Below, in pieces: positions 8,142-15,543 of a stretch of DNA of 15,629 nucleotides (positions are counted from its first letter, which is position 1; each line of letters opens with the position of its first letter). The stretch is taken from the NCBI GenBank assembly GCA_910588225.1, contig CAJUQT010000042.1, forward strand, positions 1-15,629, in the 5' to 3' direction. Origin of the DNA: an uncultured Acetatifactor sp. (lineage in GTDB: Bacteria > Bacillota > Clostridia > Lachnospirales > Lachnospiraceae). The notes under the pieces are model-generated. The model saw nothing but the letters and a program-made list of their open reading frames with translations. It ran no database searches and had not been told where the DNA came from. The position numbers and the translations under genes are program-made.

Positions 8142-8167
8142 CTAAAACGAAATAGCAAAACGAAAGC
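8142..8167. promoter_or_regulatory. Tandem LacI-type operator-like sites upstream of the MATE promoter
   Basis: CTAAAACGAAATAGC (8142-8156) has CTA...CG...TAG symmetry and overlaps a second, GCAAAACGAAAGC (8155-8167). AAAACGAAA is repeated with a 13-bp period (8144-8152 and 8157-8165). The first resembles the sites at 10212 and 15281 and has the central CG usual for LacI-family operators. Its place just upstream of the -35 would suit activation or looping as well as repression. Binding by the LacI protein at 14189 is inferred. Confidence 0.5.
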
Positions 8168-8248
8168 ATGTTAAGGATATGGAAAGAAAGAAATTATAGA
8201 CAGAAAAAGTGCTAAAATATCAGGGCTCTGATTTGCGCAAATTGCACA

Positions 8249-8325
8249 TTGACAGATTCTGCCAAAAAGCTTACTCTTAAAATGCAAAAACGATTTAGCA
8301 AATTGATCAGATGCTGCCATATAAT
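8249..8325 (+). promoter_or_regulatory. Candidate promoter(s) and operator for the esterase gene
   Basis: Candidate A has TTGACA (8249-8254), 17 bases, then a weak TACTCT (8272-8277). Candidate B has a perfect TATAAT (8320-8325) with a poor -35 (TTAGCA, 8295-8300, 19-base spacer). The operator-like GCAAAAACGATTTAGC (8284-8299) lies just after the -10 of A, or over the -35 of B. Both positions suit repression by a LacI-family protein. Which promoter is used cannot be decided by eye. Confidence 0.5.
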
Positions 8326-8424
8326 GAAATGACGCAACAGAAAATGGAATGGAACAATGAAAATGCTGCTGAGAAATGCTGTTATGACAGAAGAAGCGGC
8401 GGAAGTCAGGAGGGAGTTAGTAAT

Positions 8425-10143
8425 ATGGGACTTGTGTACAAGGAACTGAAAGACATTGGAAGAAGCATGTATCTGTATTTTCCCAATCAGGAAAAACGTA
8501 CTGCTTTTAAGCGCAGCCTGATTACTGTGTTCAGAGACGGGGATGATGAGGCATCGGTGCAGGAACTTCTGGAGAAGAAGGGGATGAGGAAGCTGGCGGA
8601 GGAGAAGGAGGTTATTTTGTCCTTTCCCAATCCTGTGAACGGCAGCTGGAATGCGGAGATGGAGGACGGGAAGGCCGACGATGTGACGGCGTTTCAGCGT
8701 TTTCAGGATGCCTGCGGCAGAGAGAGTGAGGAGCCGCTGAAGTGTCATCCCAATGGGATTCCCACCCATGAAGCTATGATGAGTGTCTGGCATCCCATGA
8801 ACGACACCAGATATCTCATCGGTCTGGGCAGCGGCGCATCCATGGTCTGTACGCTGGCGGCCTGCGTGGCCAGGAACATCGCCGGAATTCTGACGGTGGG
8901 CGGGAATTTGAGTGAAGCGGCAAGATACAGGGCTGTGGGCGCTCCAATGGCGGCGTATCTGGTAAATGCCGGTTCCGGGGCTTTGAATTATTTCCGTGTG
9001 GCAAACGAAGCGGTTCCCGCCGGTGCGGAAGCGTCTGACGCAGGAATAAGCCTGCAGATTTATTCTAATAAGAAAAATCCTGCCAGAAGAATTGTAGAGG
9101 AGAACGGTGAAAGAGAAACGGGAGCACTGATTGCGGATGCCTGGGAGCGTCTGTTCAGTAAGGTGCGTCGTCCGGATACGGATACTTACGGGGATTTGGA
9201 ACCGAGAATGGATTTGAAGAAGGCGGGCTTTGAGATTTTCTTGGAGGATACCAGGCTGGAGGAGAAGGAGAAAAAGCCTCATACCTGGTTTACCAGCGTT
9301 CCGGAGCAGGTGAAGCTTCACCCGGAGAAAAAAGTTCCGCTGATGTTGTTCTTCCACGGGGCCTCGGACAATCCGGCCGAAGCGGCAGAGATGAGCAGGT
9401 TCCATGAGCTGGGGGAGCAGGAAGGCTTTATTACGGTCTATCCCTGGGGAACTAACAGAACCCAGTGGAACAGTTCCCTGGACGATCCGGAGGCAGAGGA
9501 CGATGTGGGATTTGCCATTGCCCTGATCGACTATATGACAGCCAATTATCCGGTGGACCCGGAGCGTGTCTATCTTTCCGGCTTCAGCAATGGTGCGGCC
9601 CATGCTCAGGTGGTGGCGATGCTGCATCCCGACAGAATAGCGGCAATCTGCCATATTGACTCCAACTGGCCCGGAAAGCGCAGTGAGCCCAGCGAAGTGA
9701 ACTTTGAGGATGTGGTTCCCTTCCGGCTGGCCATGGAGAAGAAAAAGGAGTACGACTATCTGATTCCCGTATGGTACACCTATGGAAGCAGGGAGCCTTC
9801 CTATCCGGTATATGCCAAATGTACGCAACAGTATCAATATGATTTCTGGAAAATTTATAACCATATCGCGGTGGCGGAAACACCTTCCAGGGAAAATCCG
9901 GATCCCTGCGGCTGCGGTGTGCCGGGCCAGGTACAGGAGAGACTGCGTCCCTCTGACAGACATCCGGCACATTATTATGACGTGCAGAGGTTTTACTCGG
10001 AGGACGACAGGCATCTGAATCTGTTCAATTATGTCGTTATGCACGAAAAAGGGCATGATGTGGCTCAGATGGACCCGGCCCTGGGATGGGAGTATGTGAA
10101 GCAGTTTAAGCGGAATCGGGACGGCAGTCTGGGATTTGTATAA
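8425..10143 (+). CDS. Two-part alpha/beta hydrolase, PHB-depolymerase/feruloyl esterase-like
   Basis: This 572-residue protein has a C-terminal esterase domain of the polyhydroxybutyrate depolymerase/feruloyl-acetylxylan esterase type (CE1-like). It shows the oxyanion region LFFHG (H311-G312), the nucleophile elbow GFSNGAA with S388, and a probable catalytic H544 in KGHDV followed by W and a short tail. The acid is unclear; YGSRE stands where a D-containing strand is often found. The N-terminal ~280 residues contain GLGSGASM (133-140) and look like a degenerate second hydrolase unit with Gly where the nucleophile Ser would be; this is inference. No signal peptide, so it is cytoplasmic, consistent with acting on an imported substrate. 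The start at 8425 follows AGGAGGGAG at 8408-8416. It lies next to the sugar-type ABC operon and shares an operator-like site. Confidence 0.8.
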   Translation: MGLVYKELKDIGRSMYLYFPNQEKRTAFKRSLITVFRDGDDEASVQELLEKKGMRKLAEEKEVILSFPNPVNGSWNAEMEDGKADDVTAFQRFQDACGRESEEPLKCHPNGIPTHEAMMSVWHPMNDTRYLIGLGSGASMVCTLAACVARNIAGILTVGGNLSEAARYRAVGAPMAAYLVNAGSGALNYFRVANEAVPAGAEASDAGISLQIYSNKKNPARRIVEENGERETGALIADAWERLFSKVRRPDTDTYGDLEPRMDLKKAGFEIFLEDTRLEEKEKKPHTWFTSVPEQVKLHPEKKVPLMLFFHGASDNPAEAAEMSRFHELGEQEGFITVYPWGTNRTQWNSSLDDPEAEDDVGFAIALIDYMTANYPVDPERVYLSGFSNGAAHAQVVAMLHPDRIAAICHIDSNWPGKRSEPSEVNFEDVVPFRLAMEKKKEYDYLIPVWYTYGSREPSYPVYAKCTQQYQYDFWKIYNHIAVAETPSRENPDPCGCGVPGQVQERLRPSDRHPAHYYDVQRFYSEDDRHLNLFNYVVMHEKGHDVAQMDPALGWEYVKQFKRNRDGSLGFV

Positions 10144-10205
10144 AAAGAGCCAAAACAAATGTTTTGTGCAAAATATCCGAAAAATGAAAAAAATCTAATT
10201 GACTA

Positions 10206-10235
10206 TTGACAGCTAAAACGGATTAGCAGTATGAT
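10206..10235 (+). promoter_or_regulatory. ABC transporter promoter with LacI-type operator in its spacer
   Basis: A consensus TTGACA (10206-10211) and TATGAT (10230-10235) are separated by 18 bases. The operator-like GCTAAAACGGATTAGC (10212-10227) fills almost the whole spacer: inverted GCTAA/TTAGC arms around a central CG. A repressor bound here would directly block RNA polymerase. The transporter start codon is about 60 bases downstream. The promoter and palindrome are seen; the identity of the regulator (14189-15226) is inferred. Confidence 0.82.
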
Positions 10236-10296
10236 AGTCATATAGAACTTATCAAAAACAGACAAAGATATGTTCGATTTCAGGAGGAATACAGAT

Positions 10297-11211
10297 ATGC
10301 TGAAAAACAAAAAGAAAATGAGGTCTTACAGAGAGTTCCTCTATATACTGCCTTTTATGTGTCTGGTGGCAGTATTCTCTTATTATCCCCTTTATGGCTG
10401 GATATATGCTTTCTTTGATTATCGGCCGCCGCGCCCTTTTTCCATGGATGATTTTCAGGGGCTGAAATGGTTTAAGTACCTGGTGGATAATCCAATCCGC
10501 TTAAAACAGACGCTGATTGTCATGCGGAATACCTTTGCCATGAGCGGATTGTCTCTTCTGACCTCCTGGCTGCCCATGATTTTCGCAATCTTCTTAAATG
10601 AGATTAAATGTATGCCCTTCCGAAAGACCGTGCAGACCATCACCACACTGCCTAACTTCGTCAGCTGGGTACTGGTTTTCTCCGTGGCTTACAACCTGTT
10701 CTCCAGTAATGGTATGGCCAACAGTATGCTGATGAAGGCAGGGCTTATAGACCAGCCGATTCTATTCCTGCAGTCTTCGAAGCATGTGTGGAGCACCATG
10801 TGGCTCTGGGGTACCTGGAAGAGCCTGGGATGGTCAGCCATCATGTACATAGCGGCTATATCCGGAATTGACGAGGAACTTTACGAGGCGGCGAAGGTGG
10901 ACGGCGCCACCAGGATGCAGCTGATCTGGCATATTACCATCCCCAGTATCCTTCCTACTTATACGGTATTGCTGATGCTGAGCATTTCCAACTTCCTTTC
11001 CAACGGTATGGAACAGTTCTTCGTATTCCAGAACTCCTTCAATAAGGAAGCCATACAGGTGCTTGACCTGTATGTGTATAATCTGGCCATGGGAAGCGGC
11101 AGCTATTCTGTTTCCACCGCGCTGAGTATGCTGAAGAGTGTGGTAAGTGTAATGCTTTTGGTTGTGGCTAATAAACTGGCGAAACTGGTTCGCGGCGACA
11201 GCTTTATGTAG
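10297..11211 (+). CDS. CUT1 ABC sugar transporter permease, LplB/UgpA type
   Basis: This 304-residue membrane protein has about six hydrophobic segments and the cytoplasmic EAA loop EELYEAAKVDGATRMQLIW with E197-A198-A199 and D202-G203, where the ATPase docks. The N-terminal pattern (short basic start, first membrane span, then YPLYGWIYAFFDY and a periplasmic-side loop) is typical of the LplB/YtcP-type permeases for oligosaccharides in Firmicutes. The start at 10297 follows AGGAGG nine bases upstream; the longer frame from 10270 begins before the ribosome site. It forms an operon with the second permease 12 bases on and the binding protein. No ATPase gene is present, as is common for CUT1 systems that share an MsmX-type ATPase. 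Confidence 0.92.
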   Translation: MLKNKKKMRSYREFLYILPFMCLVAVFSYYPLYGWIYAFFDYRPPRPFSMDDFQGLKWFKYLVDNPIRLKQTLIVMRNTFAMSGLSLLTSWLPMIFAIFLNEIKCMPFRKTVQTITTLPNFVSWVLVFSVAYNLFSSNGMANSMLMKAGLIDQPILFLQSSKHVWSTMWLWGTWKSLGWSAIMYIAAISGIDEELYEAAKVDGATRMQLIWHITIPSILPTYTVLLMLSISNFLSNGMEQFFVFQNSFNKEAIQVLDLYVYNLAMGSGSYSVSTALSMLKSVVSVMLLVVANKLAKLVRGDSFM

Positions 11212-11223
11212 GAGGAGACCGGG

Positions 11224-12147
11224 ATGAAAGAAAAAAGAAAGAAAGTCAAGATGAAGCGCAGTGCGGGAGATTATATCATAAGCGTTGTCACCTATATCGT
11301 GTATGCACTGTTCGCTGTAGTTTGTGCTTATCCGTTTTATTACATTTTTATCAATACCATCAGCGCCAATGATTTGAGTGATAAGGGGAAGATCCTTTTC
11401 TGGCCCCAGGGTATTCACTTTTCCAATTATGCCAATGCCATTCAGATTCCAGGACTGCTGCAGGCAGCCAAAATATCCGTGAGCAGGACGGTGCTTGGAA
11501 CTGTAATGACGGTGCTGATGGCAGCTTTCCTGGGGTATATGTTCACCAGGGAGACCATGTGGAAGAGAAAGCTGTGGTATCGTTTTGTTATATTGACCAT
11601 GTATTTTAACGCAGGCATTATTCCCTGGTATATCACCATGAAGAACCTGCACCTGACCAATAACTTCCTGGCGTATGTGCTTCCGGCGCTGGTGTCACCG
11701 TTTAATATCATTCTGGTGAAAACCTATGTGGAATCCACGCCGAAGGAGCTGCAGGATGCGGCGGAGATTGACGGTGCGGGAACGCTGAGGGTCTTTGCCT
11801 CCGTAGTCCTTCCCATTATCAAGCCGATTCTGGCCACGGTGGCCATCTTCACCGCTGTGGGACAGTGGAACTCCTTCCAGGACACCTTGCTTTTGATGAC
11901 GGATACAAAGCTTCATACGCTGCAGTTTGTATTGTATCAGTATATTAATCAGGCCAGTTCGCTGGCATCGCTCCTGACCTCCAATGCGGGGAGCGAGGCC
12001 ATACAGCAGGCTCTGTCTACGGCTCAGACGGCTACTTCCGTCCGGATGACTGTGACAATTATTGTAGTGACACCGATTCTGCTGGTGTATCCTTTCTTCC
12101 AGCGATTCTTTGTCAAGGGAATTATGATCGGTGCGGTAAAAGGGTAG
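11224..12147 (+). CDS. CUT1 ABC sugar transporter permease, LplC/YtcP type
   Basis: This 307-residue protein has six predicted membrane segments, a basic N-terminus (about 12 residues), then VVCAYPFYYIFINTIS, a hallmark of the LplC/YtcP subgroup. The EAA-loop equivalent reads PKELQDAAEIDGAGTLRVF (D178-A179-A180, D183-G184). It ends with the KG-x-M-x-G-A-x-KG tail (FVKGIMIGAVKG) typical of these permeases. GGAGGA lies just upstream of the ATG, and the gene follows the first permease by 12 bases. It pairs with that permease to form the heterodimeric channel fed by the lipoprotein encoded next. Confidence 0.92.
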   Translation: MKEKRKKVKMKRSAGDYIISVVTYIVYALFAVVCAYPFYYIFINTISANDLSDKGKILFWPQGIHFSNYANAIQIPGLLQAAKISVSRTVLGTVMTVLMAAFLGYMFTRETMWKRKLWYRFVILTMYFNAGIIPWYITMKNLHLTNNFLAYVLPALVSPFNIILVKTYVESTPKELQDAAEIDGAGTLRVFASVVLPIIKPILATVAIFTAVGQWNSFQDTLLLMTDTKLHTLQFVLYQYINQASSLASLLTSNAGSEAIQQALSTAQTATSVRMTVTIIVVTPILLVYPFFQRFFVKGIMIGAVKG

Positions 12148-12200
12148 TAATGTAGCAAAATAAAACTAAAACCACGAAAAAATATAAGGAGGATCCTATT

Positions 12201-14006
12201 ATGAAGTGGAAAAAAGCAGTTGCACTAGGTCTTGCAGCCATGATGACTCTGGGAGTTGTCGGATGCGGAGACAAAGAGACGGGAGCACAGGGCAGTGAGC
12301 AGAGCAGTACACAGCAAAGTTCTGAGAGTACCCCTGAGAATTCCGGCGCGGAGAGCTCGGGAGAAGATGCGTCGGGAGGCGGTGCTCCTGAAGGCGGATA
12401 TGCGGCCGACGATGTGATTGAAATTGAAGTATACGATGTGGCATCAAATTATCACGGCATTCAGAGCGGATGGTTCGCTAAATTGGTGGCAGAGAAATTC
12501 GGCCTGAAACTGAGCATACTGGCTCCTCAGGTATCCGGTGATCCGGCCGGTCTGTATCAGACAAGGTGCAGCGACGGGCATCTTGGCGATATCGTTCTGT
12601 TGGATAATGCGGATTTTATCGAATGCATTGATGCTGGGTTGATTAAGGACATTACAGATTCTGTTTACAGCTATGAGAATCTGGCTGTATTCAAGACCCA
12701 GATTGATACCTGGAACGGCATGATTGGTGACGGTTCCAAAATTTATGGTATCCCTACAGAGATGAGCAATACTTCTCCGGAGACATATTCCGAGAATATT
12801 CCGTTTACGTCGGTATGTCTGCCCTGGGATTATTATAAAGAGCTGGGTTCTCCGGAGCTGAAGAATCTGGATGATCTGCTGGACCTCCTGGAGCAAATGC
12901 AGGAGAAGCATCCCACCAACAAGGATGGAGATCCTGCCTATGCCATTTCTCTCTGGAAGGACTGGGATGGTTTCGGAATGGAGAATATCCTTCAGACCTG
13001 TAAGTGGTATGGACAGGAAGGCAGAGACTCCGTGCTGCTGGGCAATGACAACACAATCATGTCCATTATTGATGAGAACGGCGCTTATTACAAGATGCTG
13101 AATTTCTTCTTTGAAGCAAATCAGAGAGGGCTGATTGACCCGGATTCCAGTATTCAGGACTGGACTAAGACAGATACTGAGAAGCTTCGTACCTACAGAA
13201 AATTCCTGCTTTGGTACAACTGGGAAATGAGTCTGGCCAGCATTAATCTGACAGAGGAAGACAAAGCCAACGGTGTGGGCTTTGTGACGGTTCCCATAAG
13301 TGATATGAACATTTATCAGGTGGCGGATTCCTATTATGGTTCCGGCCGTGTATGGGGTATCGGCTCCAAGGTAGAAGGAGAGACAGAAAAGAGAGTTATG
13401 GCATTCCTTGACTGGCTGGCAAGTGCGGAAGGCAGTTCGTATATGTGGTGCGGTATCGAAGGAATCAACTATGTGCTGGAAGACGGACGCTATGTGCAGA
13501 CAGAGGATTCTTCCAAGTACATGAATGGAGATATCGAGCTTCCTGCAGAGTGGGGGGGCGGAAAGCAGAGCGACGGAGGCCAGAAGCTGAATCAGTATGT
13601 TGTAGCCGCCATGGCCATCAATCCCATAACCAACGAGCCCTACAGCCTTGGCTACTGGTCCTCTGAGCAGGAGAAGCCCAAGGATCAGAGATGGGTGGAA
13701 TGGGAAGAGAAATATGGTACAGCTAAGCAGACTGACTATTATGCGGATAAGGGTCTGATGAAGGTTGTGGCCAATGTCAATGTGGTGCTGGAAAGCGACA
13801 GCACGGATATGGCTCTGATCAGAAGCCAGTGCGCACAGGAACTGAAGGATGCTTCCTGGAGAATGATAATGGCCAAGGACAAAGCGGAATTCGACCAGAT
13901 GTGGAGCACAATGAAGGACAACTTGAACGGAATTGGCTTTGAGGAACTGTATGAGTTCGATTGCCAGAAATACCAGAAGGTAATTGACATAAGAAAAGGA
14001 AATTAA
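12201..14006 (+). CDS. Extracellular solute-binding lipoprotein of the CUT1 transporter
   Basis: This 601-residue protein has a lipoprotein signal peptide: MKWKK start, hydrophobic core, lipobox GVVGC with lipidated C22. A Ser/Glu/Gly-rich linker follows (about 27-62), then the ligand-binding body. It is longer than typical maltose-binding-like proteins and fits the larger binding proteins that accompany LplB/LplC permeases. Many Trp, Tyr and Asp residues (for example W-rich LWYNWEMS and SYMWCGIEG) suit carbohydrate stacking. The start follows AAGGAGGA. It delivers substrate to the two upstream permeases and lies 53 bases after them, in the same operon. The substrate is probably an oligosaccharide or glycoside; the sequence does not say which. 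Confidence 0.9.
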   Translation: MKWKKAVALGLAAMMTLGVVGCGDKETGAQGSEQSSTQQSSESTPENSGAESSGEDASGGGAPEGGYAADDVIEIEVYDVASNYHGIQSGWFAKLVAEKFGLKLSILAPQVSGDPAGLYQTRCSDGHLGDIVLLDNADFIECIDAGLIKDITDSVYSYENLAVFKTQIDTWNGMIGDGSKIYGIPTEMSNTSPETYSENIPFTSVCLPWDYYKELGSPELKNLDDLLDLLEQMQEKHPTNKDGDPAYAISLWKDWDGFGMENILQTCKWYGQEGRDSVLLGNDNTIMSIIDENGAYYKMLNFFFEANQRGLIDPDSSIQDWTKTDTEKLRTYRKFLLWYNWEMSLASINLTEEDKANGVGFVTVPISDMNIYQVADSYYGSGRVWGIGSKVEGETEKRVMAFLDWLASAEGSSYMWCGIEGINYVLEDGRYVQTEDSSKYMNGDIELPAEWGGGKQSDGGQKLNQYVVAAMAINPITNEPYSLGYWSSEQEKPKDQRWVEWEEKYGTAKQTDYYADKGLMKVVANVNVVLESDSTDMALIRSQCAQELKDASWRMIMAKDKAEFDQMWSTMKDNLNGIGFEELYEFDCQKYQKVIDIRKGN

Positions 14007-14017
14007 GGATTAAGTGT

Positions 14018-14057
14018 ATCAGGGACCGCCATAGAGTTAAAGATGTCGGTCCCTGAT
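14018..14057 (+). terminator. Strong hairpin after the binding-protein gene
   Basis: An 11-bp perfect stem (14018-14028 with 14047-14057, ATCAGGGACCG and its complement) closes an 18-base loop shortly after the stop at 14006. No T-tract follows, so it may be a 3' end stabiliser or a factor-assisted terminator rather than a classic intrinsic one. It marks the end of the transporter operon. Confidence 0.6.
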
Positions 14058-14115
14058 GTCAAATACGGATTCCATTCACGAAGTCCGGTAAGAGAATAGC
14101 TAACATTTGAAAGCA

Positions 14116-14143
14116 TTGACAGAACAAAGGCAGCAGGTATACA
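14116..14143 (+). promoter_or_regulatory. Promoter of the lacI-family gene
   Basis: TTGACA (14116-14121) and TATACA (14138-14143) are spaced by 16 bases, about 45 bases before the start codon at 14189. No good copy of the GCTAAAACG operator lies over it (only a loose GCTAACA at 14099-14105), so direct autoregulation is not evident here. Confidence 0.55.
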
Positions 14144-14188
14144 CTGGTAATAATGTAAAGTAGCTATATTGAATAAGGGGACTGTGAT

Positions 14189-15226
14189 ATGGAAGAAAAA
14201 AAGACTGCCGGTGCGCAGATTAAAGAGATTGCCGAGAGGCTGGGAGTGTCTCAGAGTACAGTGTCAGTGGTATTGGGCGGAAGAGGAGACAGGATTCGCA
14301 TTTCAAAGGAAACACAGAAAAAGGTTCGTGATATGGCCAGAGAGATGAATTACCGACCCAATATTTATGCCAGACGTCTTCGTCATGCTGAGGAAGACGT
14401 CCCCTATGTAGTGGTAGTATTTTGGCGGATTGACAGTCTGAATTCCCGAGTGGGGAGATTTATAAGGGGACTTTACAAGGCTTCGGAGAAGAAGGAATGC
14501 AGGGTGGAACTGATGATTCAGCCCTACAAGCCCGGCGAACTGATGCATCATGCAGACATGCTATCCAGCAACCGGGTCAGCGGAGCAATTATCAGCGGTC
14601 TGTCCATGGAGGACCAGGTGGCGCTGGAGAAGCAGGATTATTCCATCCCGATTGTTTTGATTGAGAGGGAGAGTACGAAATTCCATTGTATTACGATGGA
14701 TACGTATCGAACGGGGGAGCAATGTATTGCATATATGTCTGCACCGGAGATAAAGACAGCGGCTTTTATCGGTTTTGGCGGCAACAGCCGTTCCGAGAGG
14801 AAAATGGAAGCCGGATTTATGTTCGGATGCAGAGATCGGAATATCAAAGTAAAAGAAGACTGGAATGTATATCTGGATTGCAGCGGTTATGAAAAGGGGT
14901 ATGCGGCGGCGGAAAAGGTGCTTGCCAATATTGAACTGCCATCGGCCTGGCTGGTGGCGGACGGCAGACTTGCAGGGGGAATCATGGATTGCTGTCAGGA
15001 CAGGAACATACGTGTTCCGGAAGATGTCAGAATCATTTTCTTTGAGGAATCGGCAATTCTGAAGTATCATAAACCACCGCTTTCCTCAGTTGACCTCCCC
15101 GCTATGGAAATGGCGGAGACAGCACTGGATATTGTGCTTCTGGCATGTACCAGCCAGATAGATATTCCGATCAGAAGAGAGCATTCGCCACTCTATTTTA
15201 TTCGGGAAAGCAGTGGAAAACAGTAG
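14189..15226 (+). CDS. LacI-family transcriptional regulator
   Basis: This 345-residue regulator has an N-terminal LacI-type helix-turn-helix (IKEIAERLGVSQSTVSVVL, residues 11-29) followed by SKETQKKVRDMAREMNYRPN and the hinge ARRLR with the minor-groove Leu at 64. Residues about 72-345 form the periplasmic-binding-protein-like effector domain (ISGLS near 131-135, PEDVRIIFFEES late). The length is normal. The start at 14189 follows AAGGGGA. It lies directly after the sugar transporter operon. The operator-like palindromes with central CG at 8142, 8284, 10212 and 15281 are its probable targets. The effector is likely the transported compound or a product of it (inference). A terminator follows. 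Confidence 0.93.
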   Translation: MEEKKTAGAQIKEIAERLGVSQSTVSVVLGGRGDRIRISKETQKKVRDMAREMNYRPNIYARRLRHAEEDVPYVVVVFWRIDSLNSRVGRFIRGLYKASEKKECRVELMIQPYKPGELMHHADMLSSNRVSGAIISGLSMEDQVALEKQDYSIPIVLIERESTKFHCITMDTYRTGEQCIAYMSAPEIKTAAFIGFGGNSRSERKMEAGFMFGCRDRNIKVKEDWNVYLDCSGYEKGYAAAEKVLANIELPSAWLVADGRLAGGIMDCCQDRNIRVPEDVRIIFFEESAILKYHKPPLSSVDLPAMEMAETALDIVLLACTSQIDIPIRREHSPLYFIRESSGKQ

Positions 15227-15235
15227 AAGAAAATG

Positions 15236-15271
15236 GCGGCTTCCGGGATTGGTTCTGGAACCGCTGTTTTT
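15236..15271 (+). terminator. Intrinsic terminator of the lacI-family gene
   Basis: Stem GCGG-TTCC (15236-15244, one bulged C) pairs with GGAACCGC (15257-15264). It is followed by TTTTT at 15267-15271, ten bases after the stop codon. Confidence 0.8.
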
Positions 15272-15280
15272 ATAAGATAT

Positions 15281-15296
15281 GCTAAAACGAAACAGC
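15281..15296. promoter_or_regulatory. LacI-type operator-like site after the regulator gene
   Basis: GCTAAAACGAAACAGC is close to the sites at 10212-10227 (same GCTAAAACG left half) and 8142-8155. It lies just past the lacI terminator, so it may control a gene beyond the window, or be an auxiliary site for looping. The right half is weaker than at 10212. Confidence 0.45.
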
Positions 15297-15307
15297 AAAT
15301 GCAGCGG

Positions 15308-15331
15308 CTTTAGAGCCGTCGCGCAGCGACT
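15308..15331 (+). repeat. 24-bp hairpin module, copy A
   Basis: These 24 bases recur without mismatch at 15544-15567. They form two overlapping small hairpins: CGGC (15305-15308) with GCCG (15315-15318), and GTCGC (15318-15322) with GCGAC (15326-15330) around the loop GCA. Confidence 0.8.
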
Positions 15332-15338
15332 TAAAACA

Positions 15339-15434
15339 GCAGCAGTCCGTTCAGTACCTCAGAGAAGTTACGGGCGCAAGTATTTTGCGACCGGAAGTTC
15401 TCTGTACATGAACAGGTACTGGATGGACTACTGC
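15339..15434 (+). repeat. ~96-nt long imperfect hairpin
   Basis: The outer arms 15339-15359 and 15414-15434 pair over 21 positions with one mismatch and two wobbles. Inside, CAGAGAA (15360-15366) pairs with TTCTCTG (15398-15404), leaving a 9-base bulge on the right. At the tip, CGG.CGCAA (15371-15379) pairs with TTGCG.CCG (15385-15393) around a 5-base loop. No T-tract follows and no frame is plausible, so it reads as a structured RNA or mobile-type hairpin rather than a terminator. No second copy of this hairpin is seen in the window. Confidence 0.75.
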
Positions 15435-15462
15435 GGAACTGGAATAGGAGTCACGAAGTGTT

Positions 15463-15526
15463 CATGCCCGGGAGAAATTTCAGATGCGCAATATGCAGCT
15501 GAAAATTACTCCCCAGCAGGGGCATG
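15463..15526 (+). repeat. Structured hairpin repeat, full copy
   Basis: This 64-nt element folds as nested stems: CATGCCC (15463-15469) with GGGCATG (15520-15526), GGGAG (15470-15474) with CTCCC (15509-15513), TTTCAG (15478-15483) with CTGAAA (15499-15504), and TGC with GCA around a short loop. Bases outside (GTT before, GAC after) extend the outer stem with one wobble. A second copy starts at 15590 and a diverged copy lies at 6480-6542 on the other strand. The function is not known to me. Confidence 0.8.
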
Positions 15527-15543
15527 GACGTTGAGAGACGGAA

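Larger units (their letters stand above)
8039..8424. other. Divergent regulatory region between the MATE cluster and the esterase
   Basis: These 386 bases hold no gene. They contain a minus-strand promoter (8106-8134), operator-like sequences at 8142-8167 and 8284-8299, a lone GCTAAAA half-site at 8211-8217, and two candidate plus-strand promoters for the esterase. An in-frame extension of the esterase to ATG 8311 exists but has no ribosome site and would overlap the TATAAT at 8320-8325. Confidence 0.6.

Noticed and set aside
8212..10158. Long minus-strand open frame opposite the esterase
   Set aside because: It is a shadow: the plus-strand frame has hydrolase motifs, a ribosome site and a promoter, while this one shows no domain and starts inside the transporter's upstream region.
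10151..10166. Small hairpin CAAAAC-AAAT-GTTTTG after the esterase as a terminator
   Set aside because: The stem is AT-only apart from two pairs and no T-tract follows; read-through into the transporter operon cannot be excluded.
15463..15526. Integron attC recombination site
   Set aside because: Imperfect hairpin shape and length fit loosely, but the GTTRRRY/RYYYAAC ends are not seen and no integrase or cassette genes are present.
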